A stretch of 64,000 nucleotides of DNA from Chlamydoabsidia padenii. Its lineage: Eukaryota > Mucoromycota > Mucoromycetes > Mucorales > Cunninghamellaceae. This document shows, piece by piece, positions 49,962 to 62,411 of the stretch; the first letter of the stretch is position 1; each line of letters begins with the position of its first letter. The notes under the pieces were generated by a model. It worked only from the letters and a program-made list of their open reading frames with translations. It searched no databases and had not been told where the DNA came from. The stretch is from NCBI GenBank assembly GCA_025330725.1, contig JAIWND010000016.1, positions 703,660 to 767,659 of the forward strand, in the 5' to 3' direction. Both the position numbers and the translations under genes were made by a program.

Positions 49962-52900
49962 CTAATGACCATAGTAGATGGAGGGATAACCGCGAATAAG
50001 AGTCGTTGATTTCCCCCGAGATTCATTCATTTCCTTCCGTTCTTGTATAGCCCAGTCTTCAAACCGCCGCATAATAATACCAGTAGAATCAAATTCACCT
50101 TCACGCCGTCCATGATCTTCCTTTTTTTCATCGCCACCTTGTAGTTTTCTTGTCTGACCCCACGAAAAGTCATCGAAATGCCAGTAGGCATAGGCAGGTA
50201 ACACAAAGTTCCAAATCGGAAGTGAGCATAAATAGACCAACATCCATCCGACATAGACCATTTTTCGAGTCGTCAGGGCGATCAACACGGCAGGAAGACC
50301 AAGGATAGCTGCCAACAGTAACAACGGAATGATGGGCACAGGAGTGATGAAGAATGAGATAACAATAAGGTACACCGTGAAAGAGATGGCAGCAGGGAGT
50401 ACCACCGTTCCCACCAGTTCCATGAAGACCACGAATTGCATGGAGAAACAAAACGTGCCACAGAGATCGCGGATCAAGACAAGTTCAAGAAGATTATGCA
50501 CCGTCGAGTTGATCCACCTTCGTCGTTGGGATAGTAAGACACTGAATGTATCAGGTACCACAGTCTTACAAACCTATAAAACCATCATTGAGGATTAGTA
50601 TATATATATATGTTGGCATCATCATCATCATCATTACCGCTTGTGGGACGAATATCATCTTTCGTTTGGGGAATGTCCGTAACATGAGTGTTGTCAAATA
50701 ACGATCTTCACCCAGTAGTAAGAGATTTTTCTTGTGTAATGTGTCCACCACGTTTTCGCAATACATTTCCACAATATCTGAGGAGCAGAAGATGGGTACA
50801 TATCGATCACCTTTTGGAGCAATGATTCGATACATACAAAAACAGCCAGGTAAGCATGTGACACCACCAAAGATCGATTCAAAAGCCTTACTCATATGAT
50901 GAGATATGTAATATTCAAACACTACATTAAAAAAATAAGATTAGTTACCGTTTTTATTTTTTTTTTCCTCGTCCCCTACTTACCCTGAATAGCAGTGACC
51001 CAACTATCACTCTTGTTTGCAATCTTCGTTTCCCCACAAAGACCCATGATATAAGAATCCCTTGACATACATGCGATCATTCGAGCCAACGAATCAGGAT
51101 ATACCTTGGTATCAGCATCCACCTACAATATAAAAAAAAAAAGAGACAGTTAATTCTCCATTAATATCCTATCATCCTTTGAGGTTACTAACCATTAAAC
51201 ATGTTTCAAACCGAGAGGGATGATTACCAGTTAGCATGAGGATAGCCTTACAGAATTGATATTCCAGACTACACATACGTTCACCATAATACACTTTTTG
51301 CATGGCGTTCATGAGAATGACTTGACTGTCCCGTTTACCACGATTTCCCGGTTTCTTTTCCTTGGCTTCGGCCTCTGTCCCACACTTGATAATCACCACC
51401 ATCGGGACATGTTGCTGTTCTTCAGGAGGCTGAATCTGACCACCTTTACTTGGATCGTCATTGTATCGATAAAACCCAGCATACACCTTGGCCATATTGT
51501 GTCGTTTCATACCATCAGCAATAGCCACATAAGACGCCGGTTTGACTTGGTCACGAGGAATCACATCATCCTTCATCATCGAGAGCACAATATCTGGTGT
51601 TGACATGCCGTTTCCAGACCCCATGATAATCCCGTCGCATATTACCAACAGCATCTTGTGAGACGCTGGATAGTCAGTGTTAGCCAAAGAATCCAATGTT
51701 GTTCGTAACCCTTCTTCACCTTCGGAATAACAAGTGACGACCATAAAGGTATGGATCAGATCAAAGTTGAAGTTGTATTGGTTTTCTTGTACTTGTTGTT
51801 GCTGAAGGTGTCCATGGATAATATCGTTGGTACTGTTGCTAAAGTTGAGTGAGCCAAAGGATGGTTGTCGAGGGTTGCCCGACGAGGTGGGTGTAAAGGA
51901 GGTTTTAAGTGGACTTTCAGCAGGAATAAAGTTGCCCGATGACCCAAACAAGGCGCTGCGTGAGCCAAAAGCAGGTGAGTTGGGTTGAGTGAATCGTGAG
52001 GTGGTAGGTAGGAATCCCCTTTTTTTGATTTTTGGAGTAAAGGGTGACGAGATGCGTGCTGCGTTGAAACTTGTCGTGCTACTATTACGATTCATATCCA
52101 CCGACACCGATCCACCCGGTGTGTCTGCTACTACCGACCTATTATCGTCTTGTTGAGAGGAGTCTGACCTTGGCAAATCAATCGAGCTGATACTTTTTGT
52201 CTTTGGATAATGCATGTCTTCGGCATTGTCCATTTCCCATCGCAATACTTCGTCCCGTCGTTTTCGTCGTTCTTCAGCGGTTTCTTCTCGTATGCTGCCC
52301 AATTTCCAAGAGATGCACCAACCAAAGATTAACGCCAAAAAGAAACGTATGAGCACCACACCAAGAATTACGGCAAGAGATAACCAGAGCACAATATCGG
52401 ATATAATACAGCCTGTTGATCTTGAATCTAGGACACCCACCTTAAGGATATCTGTGAGGCATTTACCAAGTTTGAGACGATCAGCGGTTGAGCTAAGCCA
52501 GTAGGTTGCATCACGACCAATAAAGACGCTTCCTGGTCCAAATATTTGAGCAACACGAAGAGGTAATGGTATATTGGGAGTTAAAAACCGAAGGCGAGAG
52601 AGATCGAGTACATTGCTGAGAAGGATGTTAAAGAGAAAGAAAGTTCGTCAGTGTCCCCTCTATATCGGGATTTGAAAGTTTTTTTTTTTTTTTTTTTCCT
52701 TACCCACTAAAGGCAACTAAACTTGTACCGGGTTTTTGGATATCAGTCCAGTTATAATAAACATCACCCACCACTTCAAGTCGACGAAGAGACCGTCTTG
52801 ATTTCTCACTCACATGACAACCTTTACGCTCCGGATTATCCGTACCATTGACAGCAGGATTTTTGAGATCGATAGGCACACAAGGAAAGTAATTCATCAC

Positions 52901-53664
52901 ATTCCCTTTTGCATCATCGGCTTGGATAGGCTTCAAAATATCCTTACAGTTATAATTGACAGGTTGAAACATAAAGGATAGATCTTTCCCCCCGATCCCC
53001 ATTTCTTGTAGATCACCACTGCCCGGAATATTGTTGAAAGGCGTGGGGTGGCGGAAAGACTTGAGATCATAGGCACGACCCCCTATTACGATCTGATCAG
53101 GTTCCACGTTGGTTGTCCGGATTCGATTAGGTTGACGTCCACAGACAGCGGCGTTAAATCCAAAAGTTAAAAACCCGACAATGCCACACAAGGCAACAAT
53201 CACTTGTACCAATGCTACTTTTTCCCGCCATGCTTGTTGCATTTGTCGATCTCTTAGGCCTAAAATATCCACAAGTTGGTGAAAAACGTCTTTTTTTTTT
53301 CTTTTATTCTTATTAGATGGAGAGCCTACTTACCGAATACTTTTAGCATAAAAGAAGGAGCCCACCAAGTCAAGATCCATGTTGTTACTGTCCAACATCC
53401 TGGTTGATTTGACTTTTCTTTGACCACCGGCGGAGTTTCAGTGATATGGCTTAAATATCGTGTTCGTCGTAGCTCATCAGGGTGAATGGAAGCTGTTGGT
53501 GCTTTTTCAATGTGATCGGATCCTTTCTTGGTTTTTCCTCTCTGATCGAGATTATTGGTATCAACTCGTAAAAGATCGGATGGTTTTGATGAGGACTTGT
53601 TGGATATAATACTGTCATTGTTAATCTCCGATGATGATGATGAAGAGGATGTCGACGATGGCAT
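49962..53664 (-). CDS. chitin synthase, class IV / Chs3-like (division 2)
   Basis: Membrane glycosyltransferase (GT2) that polymerises UDP-GlcNAc into chitin. Six exons (53664-53334, 53259-52704, 52615-51193, 51122-50984, 50921-50638, 50573-49962) give 1114 residues. Two N-terminal membrane helices flank a luminal domain, and a third pair ([21 protein letters not shown]) precedes a Ser-rich cytosolic loop. The catalytic domain follows: [45 protein letters not shown], the acceptor motif LGEDRYLT and the QRRRWINST processivity motif. C-terminal helices then form the pore. There is no myosin motor domain. The size and N-terminal layout match Chs3 (class IV). Confidence 0.94.
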
Positions 53665-54273
53665 TGATAGACTTTCTATTTTTGTTTTACTAATAATAAT
53701 TAAGGATCATCAAATATAGAAAAAAGGAGAAGAAGAAGATGTCCAATCGAGAAAACGACACAGTGAAAGAAGAAAAAGACAAGGAAGAAAAGTGGCCGAA
53801 GAAGGAAAAGGAGAGTTGATCAAGGAGATAAAAGGTGAGCCATAGAAAAAAACAATTATCGTCCAATACAAACAAACATGGATTAAGTGAGATAAAGTGA
53901 ATTGACAGATCGGGTCGGCTGAAAGAAGTAAAAAACAAGTTTTTGGGTCTCCCAAAAACACTCTAACCAGGTTGAATTTGAAACCATAAGGTTATTTGTA
54001 CAGTACAAACTAGTTACCAACAAATGGGGTTTATAAATACTTGAGGGTAGTAATGTTATATCTCCGAGAATCGCCATAGATCGACCAAAAGATAAATTCA
54101 TGCATATTTAAATCCCGCCATTTTTATGAGAATCCCGCTTTCATGCTGAAGAATCGCCAATTACCATCAAGAGATGTTATAAAACAATCTTTTTTTTATT
54201 GATAAAAGTAAATAGCAAAAAAAAAAGAAGAAGAAGAGGTTGGGCGTTTTTATTCCAAAATGAGATCTAGTAA

Positions 54274-57173
54274 CTAGGTTTGTTCCACCGCTACATTAGC
54301 CATCCCTGATAACAAATCCATCACATCATTCACCATCGCTAAATGCCAAGACGCCAATGTCTTTCTTTGTTCATCGGCCCCCACCATCACTGAGAATGTA
54401 TTTTGTCGGTTGAGTTTCTTGAGTGCCTTGAACATATCTTCAGTAGTTCCACAAGCCAATATAAAGTCCACCGTCCCATCTTCTAATATTCCCGTCGATG
54501 ATGTTTTGGTAGCAGTACTGTTATTATTCAGCAATCGTTTGATGATTTCCCCCTTGTTGGTTACCCGTGGTCGGACTTCAATTTTCTTGTTTCCAATAAT
54601 GATTTCCACCGGCAGTTTTGATAGAATTGCATGTTCAAGATGATTTTGACATTCTTTGGCTTGAAAGGCACCATAAACAGGATCCGCCAGCAAGTAGTTC
54701 CATGTGATAGAGCTTCGTTTGTGTTCGATAAAGCTTCCTTGGGTTCTTTCGGAATAGTAGGTAAAGAGTTCGATCACGTCGTTTTTCCAGTCCATATCCA
54801 AGTGTTGCATGAGGTTGATCCATCGTGGGCTGTGTGGGTATTTGATAAATGCCCCGTTTTCACCAGAAAGACCTAGGCCTTTGATATGACTGAGAGATCG
54901 ATCGAGGGTAAGTTCATCTTGATTAGAGACCACCCAGACAATGTTTTGAGGATCGTTGCATAAGGCTTGTAGAGACGCAATTGCCGTTTTGGTGGGTAGA
55001 TTGCCAGTCAGTCTTCCCCTTCGTTGGAGTGGAACCAGAGTACCCTATAGTATGAATATAAGAAAAAATGTCAGTTTTCATCATCATCGTTTGAGAAGTT
55101 GCTGCGTCATTGTCCTTACATCATAACCAAAACACAATAGTCGTTTTTTCGCCTTTTGATATTCTGGTAAAAGGTGTTGTAGTGTCAGTAGAGGTGTATG
55201 ACTTGACTGATCTGATAATTCGATGGATTCCATTAGTCGTTTGATAAAAGATTTTGCCCAAAACTCGGCAGTATGAGTTTTAACATGGTGTAAAAGTTGC
55301 TGTTCATAGAAAAGAAAAGAAATAAAAACTAGTTAGTACATCATCACTTTGTTCTATTGATTTTTATACACACACTTACACTATGTCTTGCCCCTTTTTC
55401 CGAATCAGTCATTCTTAATGCTTCGTCAATAGCTTTTGCCACCCCATGTAGATCCCAAGGATTGATGATGAGTGCTGAGCTGAGAGAAGTAGCAGTTCCA
55501 GTCAGTTCAGATAAGATCAAAGGACTTGCCCGTTGTTGTTGACAAATAATGTACTCGTAAGCAGTGGTGTTGATTCCATCGCGATTCGATGTGATTAAAG
55601 CTGCATCAGCCACCGAAAGTAATGCATGATATTCGTCGTCCTGTACTTGGTGCTGATAATGATAGATGGGCGTGAATTCCAGAGAGCCATAAATACCATT
55701 GATCCGTGCTACCAAAGTCGATATCTTGCTTTCCAGCTTAAGGGTATCTTCAGACTTGTTGAGAGTGGCCGATCCATCAGTGAGTTGAATCAAGATTACC
55801 TTGTTGCGCCATTGTGGATAAAGATAAAGGAATTTTTCAAAGGCCTCCAGTTTTTGTAACACCCCTTTCACGAGATCTATTTTATCCCTTGCCACAACAA
55901 TCTTCTTGCCAGTATAAAGCCCGTTGATGGTTTTCATCTTGTCCAAAGTATCTGGTCGCTTGATCATTTCTTCTAGTTTGACAGTGTTGATGCCAATAGG
56001 AAATGTGCCGACATAACAAAAGTGACCGCCATCGCCACTGATACCTTCAGGAGTGGTTTCATATCCCAATACTCGAGTACATGTCGATATAAAGTGCCTA
56101 GCATATCCATATGTCTATTCATAACCCATTAGCATCATATTAGTTTTTTCTTCACTTTGTTTCACATTACATACATACCTGAAAGCCCACAAGGTTTGCA
56201 GCGATCATGCCTTTGAGTAATTCTTGCCGTTCTGCCCAATTGAGATAATCAAGTCATATATAAAAGTAAAGTATTAATTAGCATTGGTCACCTATTATTC
56301 CTTTTTTATATAAGCAACAGCTTACTAGGTAAACAGCGAAGGATTTCTGAGGTAGGCCAAGGAGAATGGACAAATAAACCAGTACACACCTTTGGGATTT
56401 TGGTACGGAGCATGGCAGGAACCAGTAACAGATGATAATCATGGATCCACACTGAATATTAAAAGGTTTATTGTTATCAAGTCATGTGACCCATACCCCA
56501 TAGTTTTACTTTTAAGCTTGCTTACCAACATCTCCTGGCTGATGATTATTGATCACAAGGTCTGTATACTTTTGATTGACGGCAGTATATGCTTCCCATT
56601 GTTTAGACTCCAGTCTTCCATCAGTAGCATCATTCCATATTATATAATGTAATAAAGGCCATAGCACTTGAAGAAAAGAGAGAAAAAGCGGTTAGATCGA
56701 TCATCATATTATGTATGTATGTCTTCTTCTTTTCTTGATACCTACGTACTTGTCTTGCAATAGCCATCATAATGACCATTCACACTTTCCATGTCCAAGA
56801 AAAGAGGGATACAGTGATGATGTTCCCAAAGAAGGTGTTCCAGGTCTTGTTTGTCTTGTTCCGTCAATGTGTCATTGTTGTTACTGGTTTCGTCATCCAA
56901 GTTGGAGTGCCATATGATTTGTCCTGTCCAACCGACGTGTATAATGTCCCAGTGCTTGTGACGAGTTAATGATTGAATACCACCATTCATAGCTTCGTGG
57001 TTGCGACGAGGAGTAAAGTGCCACGGTGAAGAAGCGGTCGAGCGGTCGGGGTAATGATGTATTTCAAAGGGAATCTGATGAGTGACATTGACAATACGTT
57101 TACAGGTTGAATTGTTGGTGTCCGCCAAGTGATGACCATTGTTTGAGTCAAAGGTATGCTGGGTCAAGGTCAT
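54274..57173 (-). CDS. trehalose-6-phosphate synthase/phosphatase family protein, probably regulatory (Tps3/Tsl1-like)
   Basis: Two-domain protein of the trehalose synthase complex in about seven exons from ATG 57173. The glucosyltransferase part contains WPLLHYIIWNDATDG, VWIHDYHLLLVPAMLR, LVGFQTYGYARHF, ARDKIDLVKGVLQKLEAFE, SNRDGINTTAYEYI and SELTGTATSLS. The HAD phosphatase part starts LLCFGYD at a splice junction and continues GTLVPLQRR, VVSNQDELTLD, GENGAF and DMFKAL. The motif DxDGT of active TPP enzymes reads GYDGT here, so the nucleophile Asp is Gly. In the synthase part the usual DR(L/F)D is DKID. Both changes point to a regulatory or inactive subunit, but the protein may still bind substrate. 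Confidence 0.88.
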
Positions 57174-57192
57174 TGAGGTGACAGTGAGTTGG

Positions 57193-57223
<31 letters not shown>

Positions 57224-57839
57224 AGAGAAGGGAGGGAAAGATAAGGGGCAAAATAGAATGAGTCAATTAATTAAAATCCCGACTTTGGTCTCTCTCTAAT
57301 AATACAATGCCTTTTGATACGGCTAGATCTGGTAGATGTTAGTGTATCATAGGTTCAAAAGTATTCTTTGTTTGTATTAAAAGTAGTGAGCTCCAGAATT
57401 TTTTGGATTAGAATCAATATTTTGTATGTTCTTGTTAAAAAGAGTAAAAGTAAAAGAGATCCCAATTTGGAAAGCGGGATTTGAAAGTAAATAAAAATGG
57501 ATCTTGTACCAAAGTAGATCAAAAAAGACCATAGTTACGCCTGTAAGGTAACAGTAAATAAGACAAATGGCTATAAGAAGATCTCTTGAGAATGGATTTG
57601 TACCAAGTTTTTTATTGATTGAGAGACTGTTTTAAAACTGAAAAACTTCTAGGGGATGTGGATAGAGAGGGGTATTTATACTAGTTTTCAAATAAGGTTA
57701 TCATATAGAAGGAAGAGTACCGTGGTTCAAATTGATGATAAGATGAGATCCTCGGTTCATATTGATAATTCATTTTGATCGTCAGTTATTAAAGAGCTAT
57801 GTCTGTATAAAGATGAAGAGAACGAAGATATTGTTTATT
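57174..57839. other. intergenic region upstream of the TPS gene
   Basis: Contains an A(26) tract (57193-57218), motif copies at 57273-57282 and 57474-57484, and on the minus strand a TATA-like TATAAATACCCC near 57670-57682, the same sequence as near 8.04 kb. No gene is seen. Confidence 0.4.
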
Positions 57840-58766
57840 TAATCCCTTGTGTGAATACTTGGAGAAAACCCGGCTGCCATCAAAGGATTCATGCAAGTTG
57901 AATCGAGGGAAATCACCGCCAAGCAGATCAACGCTCTTTCTCGAACGACACATGACAGTTCTCAACTCTGATACCAGAAAAAAAAAATCCAAAATACCTT
58001 GAAGAGCAACAATGACGAAGATAACAGTATCTCAGTCATTGAGCAAAACTTGTCGGAATTTGGGAAAAAGATGTCAGATCGCGATGATTTTGCAAAAGCG
58101 ACCATTGAGCAACACAACTATTGTACACAGGTTGCGCGGATTTTATCATCATTCAACCTGGTCTCAAAAACAGAAAAGAGGGCGCTTTACAAGCAAGGCT
58201 TATGATACTGTCGCGCGAAAGCTTATTTCGAGGTGGAAACAGAGGTCAAGTCAAGGTGTGGAAAAAGGCAAAACTGTGGCTCCTCACTGTACGGTATTTT
58301 ACGGCGATACTGGTTGTGGCTTTGGAACAAAAATCAAGGGTCGCATTAAAAGAAGTACAGAACGACTGCAGCTTCATTTAAAGTCGAAAAGTGATGTAAT
58401 CAGCACCAAAGAATACCTGTCATCAAAACTGTGTTGCTTTTGTGACAGTCCTGTGTACAGCATCCCAAATGACGGAACGGGCGCATCAACCTTGGTGTGG
58501 TTCAATGTATCAACCCCGACTGTTTTGAAAGAAAACATGGCTTTTCACTCCGTGGGCGTGACAAGAACGCAGCAGTCAACATCCTGAAGATTGCACTGTA
58601 CAAGACAGCAATCTCGGGTGATTATCCTGCCTTTTCGGCTACCACATCAAGCAGAACAACAACAACAGCAACAGCCGATCAATTAACTCAATATCTTTTC
58701 GGTCATAACACTTCCTGGAATTGGAAAATGAATGACTCCCCTCTGAGGTGGATGGGCCCCCTTTGA
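57840..58766 (+). pseudogene. second Fanzor/TnpB-like remnant
   Basis: Plus-strand remnant unrelated in detail to the one at 2.2-4.2 kb. In frame from about 58150 it reads RGRFTSKAYDTVARKLISRW, then FYGDTGCGFGTKIKGRIKR, the RuvC-II-like SDVISTKEYLSSKLCCFC with the first zinc-ribbon pair, and after a frameshift near 58470-58495 the second pair CINPDC and the RuvC-III-like GRDKNAAVNIL (58568-58600). This order is characteristic of Fanzor C-termini. The catalytic Glu and Asp of these two motifs are kept. An N-terminal part is weakly traceable (57860-58120) in other frames, and no RuvC-I Asp motif was found with confidence. The gene is therefore truncated or too decayed at its 5' end and frameshifted. 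An indel in one assembly would give the same picture at one site, but not at several. Confidence 0.78.
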
Positions 58767-58952
58767 AAGTAAGTTTTAAAAAATCACACACCTTCTTCCA
58801 CAAAACAATAATTAACGTTTTATTCTTCTGCTCAATCGACGAAAAATTAAAGTGCCTCGGCCTACCACTTTTTTTGCATAGCCACAACTATGGCATAGTG
58901 TAAAAATAAATAAATAAAATGATGTTTATTAATTTGAATGGTACAATCTATA

Positions 58953-59969
58953 CTATGAGGAGGAGGAGGAGGGTACTACAACTAATACATTATCGTCATC
59001 ACCACCACGAAAGATATCCAACAGGAACTTTTTCATTTGCTTGCTGTTGATGGGAATACATACTTTACCATTGTGTCGAGCCAAGGTAAATGTCGGAGGA
59101 AGGTCGTCCAGTTCCTAAAAAGTAGACAGGCACACAAAGTTAAATAATCTTCCTTTACCATCTAACACGTTGTTGCATACTATACCTCTTCCAATTGGGT
59201 AACAATCAATGTCATTTCTTCATTTTTAAGATACACAGAGCCAAGGATAGTTTCATCAGATTTCGTTCCCAAGTAAACCAGCATTTCTTTTTCTATTTTA
59301 AACGATAAAGCAGTTTAGTATAACCACCATACATCCCCAGCTTTATTATATTACCAGTATTTTGATTTGATACTGATGGTTGTTGAGGTTGTTTCACAGG
59401 CAAAGTGACATTTCTGGTAATGCCGAGATCCTCCTTTGCCAACATGTCCTTTGCTGTTTCTTGTCGAATCACTCTTTCCACCTTGTTTTCTGCAAATTCA
59501 TCAGGCAAGAGCCAGGATTTTTCGAGATCCGGTTCCTTCATGTAAGCTGGCACAATAGGTATGGTAGGTTCAGGTCCGACGTCGGTGCGTTCCACTTGCT
59601 GGGCTTCCAACATGGCTTGAATTGAAGGGTATTTACTGCATAGATCCAAAGCCGTTTGTCCTTTGTTGGTCTTGATCGTCGCATCCGCACCATTGCTGAG
59701 TAAAAGGCGTACGATATCCTCCTGTCCACGATGACTTGCCCAGTGTAAACCGGTCCTACAACAGTAAAAGCGAGATGAGCGTGAGCGTGAGCGTGAGTTT
59801 CTTTTTTTATTTTATTTTTATCATTGTTGTTGTTGTTGTATTGTTACCATCCATTCATCTTGTTTTGAGAGTTGATTTTAACACCAGCGATTATGTATTG
59901 TTGAACGGCTTTTGTATTCCCCATGGCGCATACCTCTCGTAGCGTTTCTTCTCGTCCATCGAATATCAT
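58953..59969 (-). CDS. ankyrin-repeat protein similar to ANKRD40
   Basis: Intracellular adaptor of unknown role. Five exons. From ATG 59969 the product starts MIFDGREETLREVCAMGN, with two ankyrin repeats (TKAVQQYIIAGVKINSQNKMNGWTGLHWA; SHRGQEDIVRLLLSNGADATIKT). A Pro/Gln-rich linker follows, then a C-terminal domain (KEMLVYLGTKSDETILGSVYL..ARHNGKVCIPINSKQMKKF) and a Ser-run before the stop. The REV..GN.....QNKMNGWTGLHWA pattern is the one I recall for ANKRD40. Upstream in-frame ATGs exist at 60050 and 60020, but the family usually starts near the chosen Met. Confidence 0.78.
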
Positions 59970-60060
59970 AATGCAAAAATGGTTTGCTTTTGTTATTAAA
60001 GCGAAAAGAAGGACGGACATCTCAAAATGAGATTGAAAAAAACTAAACATTGAATATTTT

Positions 60061-60071
60061 CAAATCCCGCC
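60061..60071. promoter_or_regulatory. CAAATCCCGCC motif upstream of the ANKRD40-like gene
   Basis: Exact motif copy 92-102 bp upstream of the chosen start codon (11-21 bp upstream of the alternative ATG at 60050), which argues mildly for the downstream start. Confidence 0.35.
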
Positions 60072-60405
60072 CAGTATATCCTTTTTTTGGACCGAGATCT
60101 CGCATAATGGACCCCTGGTTTTGAAGATGATTCACCCTGTCAAATACTATCATGCCATGATCATCATAAAGTGAAGGAAGATGTTCAAGGTATGACATTC
60201 ATGCACTGCCCACCCAGGACATGGGACCTATATAAAATTTAAATAATAGTATGTCAAAGACAGACATAATGGCTGGTATATACAGTTGGATGATTAAGAG
60301 AGACAGAGACACATAAGATAGTACACAACGTTTTATTGTAAAAAAAAAAGCAGGGGATGAGTATTAGGTAAAAGGATAGACATAAAACTACATATCCATG
60401 ACCGT

Positions 60406-61229
60406 TTAACGATAACGACGGAGAGAGAGGGTGTTGCGACGCTTCCAGCTGGCATGACGACCGGATCCACGGGTCTTGGTGAAGAGATGACCCTTACCCT
60501 TACCACGAGACTTCTTACCAATGGCAGTAAGACCACGGGCTTCACGACGCTTGTGGACGGCATTGACGATCCAGTTGATGCGGGGATCCCGACGGATAGC
60601 CTTGTGAGAGGGATCGACGAGGATGACTTCAAAGTACTTGTAGGTAGCATCTTGGTTGATCCAGTAAGAGTTGAGGACACGGAGGTTGGCACACTTGCGA
60701 CCCACACGTTCTTCGGCAGTGGATTGGAGAGAGCGTTGGTACTTGAGTTGGTTCACACCTTCGTTGACGGGCTTGCCAAAGGTAGCACCCTTGTGGACAG
60801 GTCGCTTACGGCCACCACGACGGACACGGACACGGTAGATAACGAATCCTTGCTTGGCCTTGTATCCGAGACGACGAGCCTTGTCAGGGCGAGAAGGACG
60901 AGAGGCACGGTGGATGACATTCAATTGTCTATAGATGGTCGACGTATGAGGGGAGTGTTAGTATCAGTTTATTCATTCAATTCAGTATGTTCCTGAATCC
61001 TTATATATATATATATATATATATATATCCTATATTCTTTTTAAATCAACGTACCTGTATTCCCAACAACGGACACGGAGCAAGAAACGGAGGACATCCG
61101 ATTGCTTCTTCTTTTGCAATTCTTCAAGATATTTATAGGCTATTGTGAAAAAAAAAAAAAGAAAAGTAACGGATGTATTAGATCACGATTCGTTTATTTT
61201 CTTGTCCAAGTTCGTCACTTACCACCCAT
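60406..61229 (-). CDS. RPL15: 60S ribosomal protein L15 (eL15)
   Basis: Large-subunit structural protein. Exons 61229-61223 (only 7 nt: ATGGGTG), 61139-61055 and 60928-60406 give exactly the usual 204 residues. The product is [20 protein letters not shown].., [56 protein letters not shown] and [13 protein letters not shown] at the C-terminus. Introns hold an (AT)n tract (61003-61028). A (GGAT)n tract (gene-strand sense) lies 98-135 bp upstream. Confidence 0.97.
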
Positions 61230-61326
61230 AATAAAGTACTATTCCTATATGTCAAATGTCAAAAACAAAGAAAAAAGTAGGTTAGTTAATGACATTGAAT
61301 TCATAGCCTGTTCCTTTTATCCTCCG

Positions 61327-61364
61327 TCATCCATCCATCCATCCATCCATCCATCCATTCATTC
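61327..61364. repeat. (CATC)n tract upstream of RPL15
   Basis: Eight or so CATC units then CATT units, 98-135 bp upstream of the RPL15 start; same orientation relative to the gene as at RPL31. Confidence 0.88.
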
Positions 61365-61819
61365 AGCATCTATCGATTCTTTATACAGCCCTTTGATGTC
61401 TACATGAAGTTTGTTTCTATCCCCCATTTGTCGTTTTGAGCATTACCTTGAAATGGATATGGTGGAAAAGAGAAGGGAAAAATTGGCTTGCCTGATTGAC
61501 CACTCGACTCATTCTGAAATTTGAACGGCGCTTTAATAATTATCAATGTAGGAATCAACCCTGAATAGGATCATTGTAAATAACAATGCTTGTTTCTTAT
61601 TTCTTTAAGATCAAAGTCACTATCTATGTATAATTAATATGACAGCATGTTAATTTATCTTTTAGATTAGAAGGAGAGGAAAGGAAAAGGTATCTGGGTG
61701 AAAAGACTTTAAGGGGTTTTTTTTTTAACCTGAATTGCTCGTCGTGTAGACTACCCCTGATCGTGAAAGGAAATCTGCCATTTTAGAATTTCATGCACTA
61801 CAGTCATTCCGGAGTTAGA

Positions 61820-61950
61820 TGTCGCACTTGAGAAAATGGTGTCGCACTTTAGAAAAAAATCATGTCGCGGTTTGCAAAAAGAAAAGTCGCAGTTGTCGAA
61901 ACTGGATGTCGTCCAAAGTGAATTTCGATGTCGCATTATTTTGTCGTTGG
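61820..61950. repeat. 22-bp periodic TGTCGC repeat
   Basis: TGTCGC or one-base variants begin at 61820, 61840, 61863, 61885, 61907 and 61929, with another TGTCG at 61942. Spacing is 20, 23, 22, 22, 22 bp. The material between is variable but A-rich (AGAAAA, AGAAAAAAA, CAAAAAGAAAA). It is non-coding. Confidence 0.8.
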
Positions 61951-62331
61951 AGGTTGGTACACAATCATTCAAATAAAACAAAAGTCAATCATAACAAAAA
62001 AAAAAAAAGTGGAAATCAAAGTTTTATTGGAAGTTCATATAAAAAATAGTAAGAGCTATAACTACGGGGGAGTAATTACTACAACTAAGGGAAACTAAAT
62101 AATGCAACTAATCTATGTTGGATAGAGTACCGGTTATAGCCTTGAGTCACCATAGAGTAACCTACTTTAAAAAAGGAAGAGAGAAAGAAAGAAGCACCAA
62201 TGACTGAGATTGAGTTATTTCCTATCACACCGTCCCAAAATATGTTCACATCGTCCATCCGCCAAAAAAAAAAAAAAAAAATTGTCAAGGCACTGTTTAT
62301 TCAATTCAGGAAATATATACAAAGACTAAAT

Positions 62332-62376
62332 CTACGCACTTGATCGAAGTCGGTCACTTAAAGAGTTCACAGTCGT

Positions 62377-62411
<35 letters not shown>

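Noticed and set aside
54410..54876. Plus-strand ORFs in the TPS region
   Set aside because: Antisense to the phosphatase-like domain.
60454..60996. 180-residue plus-strand ORF
   Set aside because: Antisense to RPL15.
61327..61364. CRISPR-like array
   Set aside because: It is a tetranucleotide microsatellite with no spacers, and the genome is eukaryotic.
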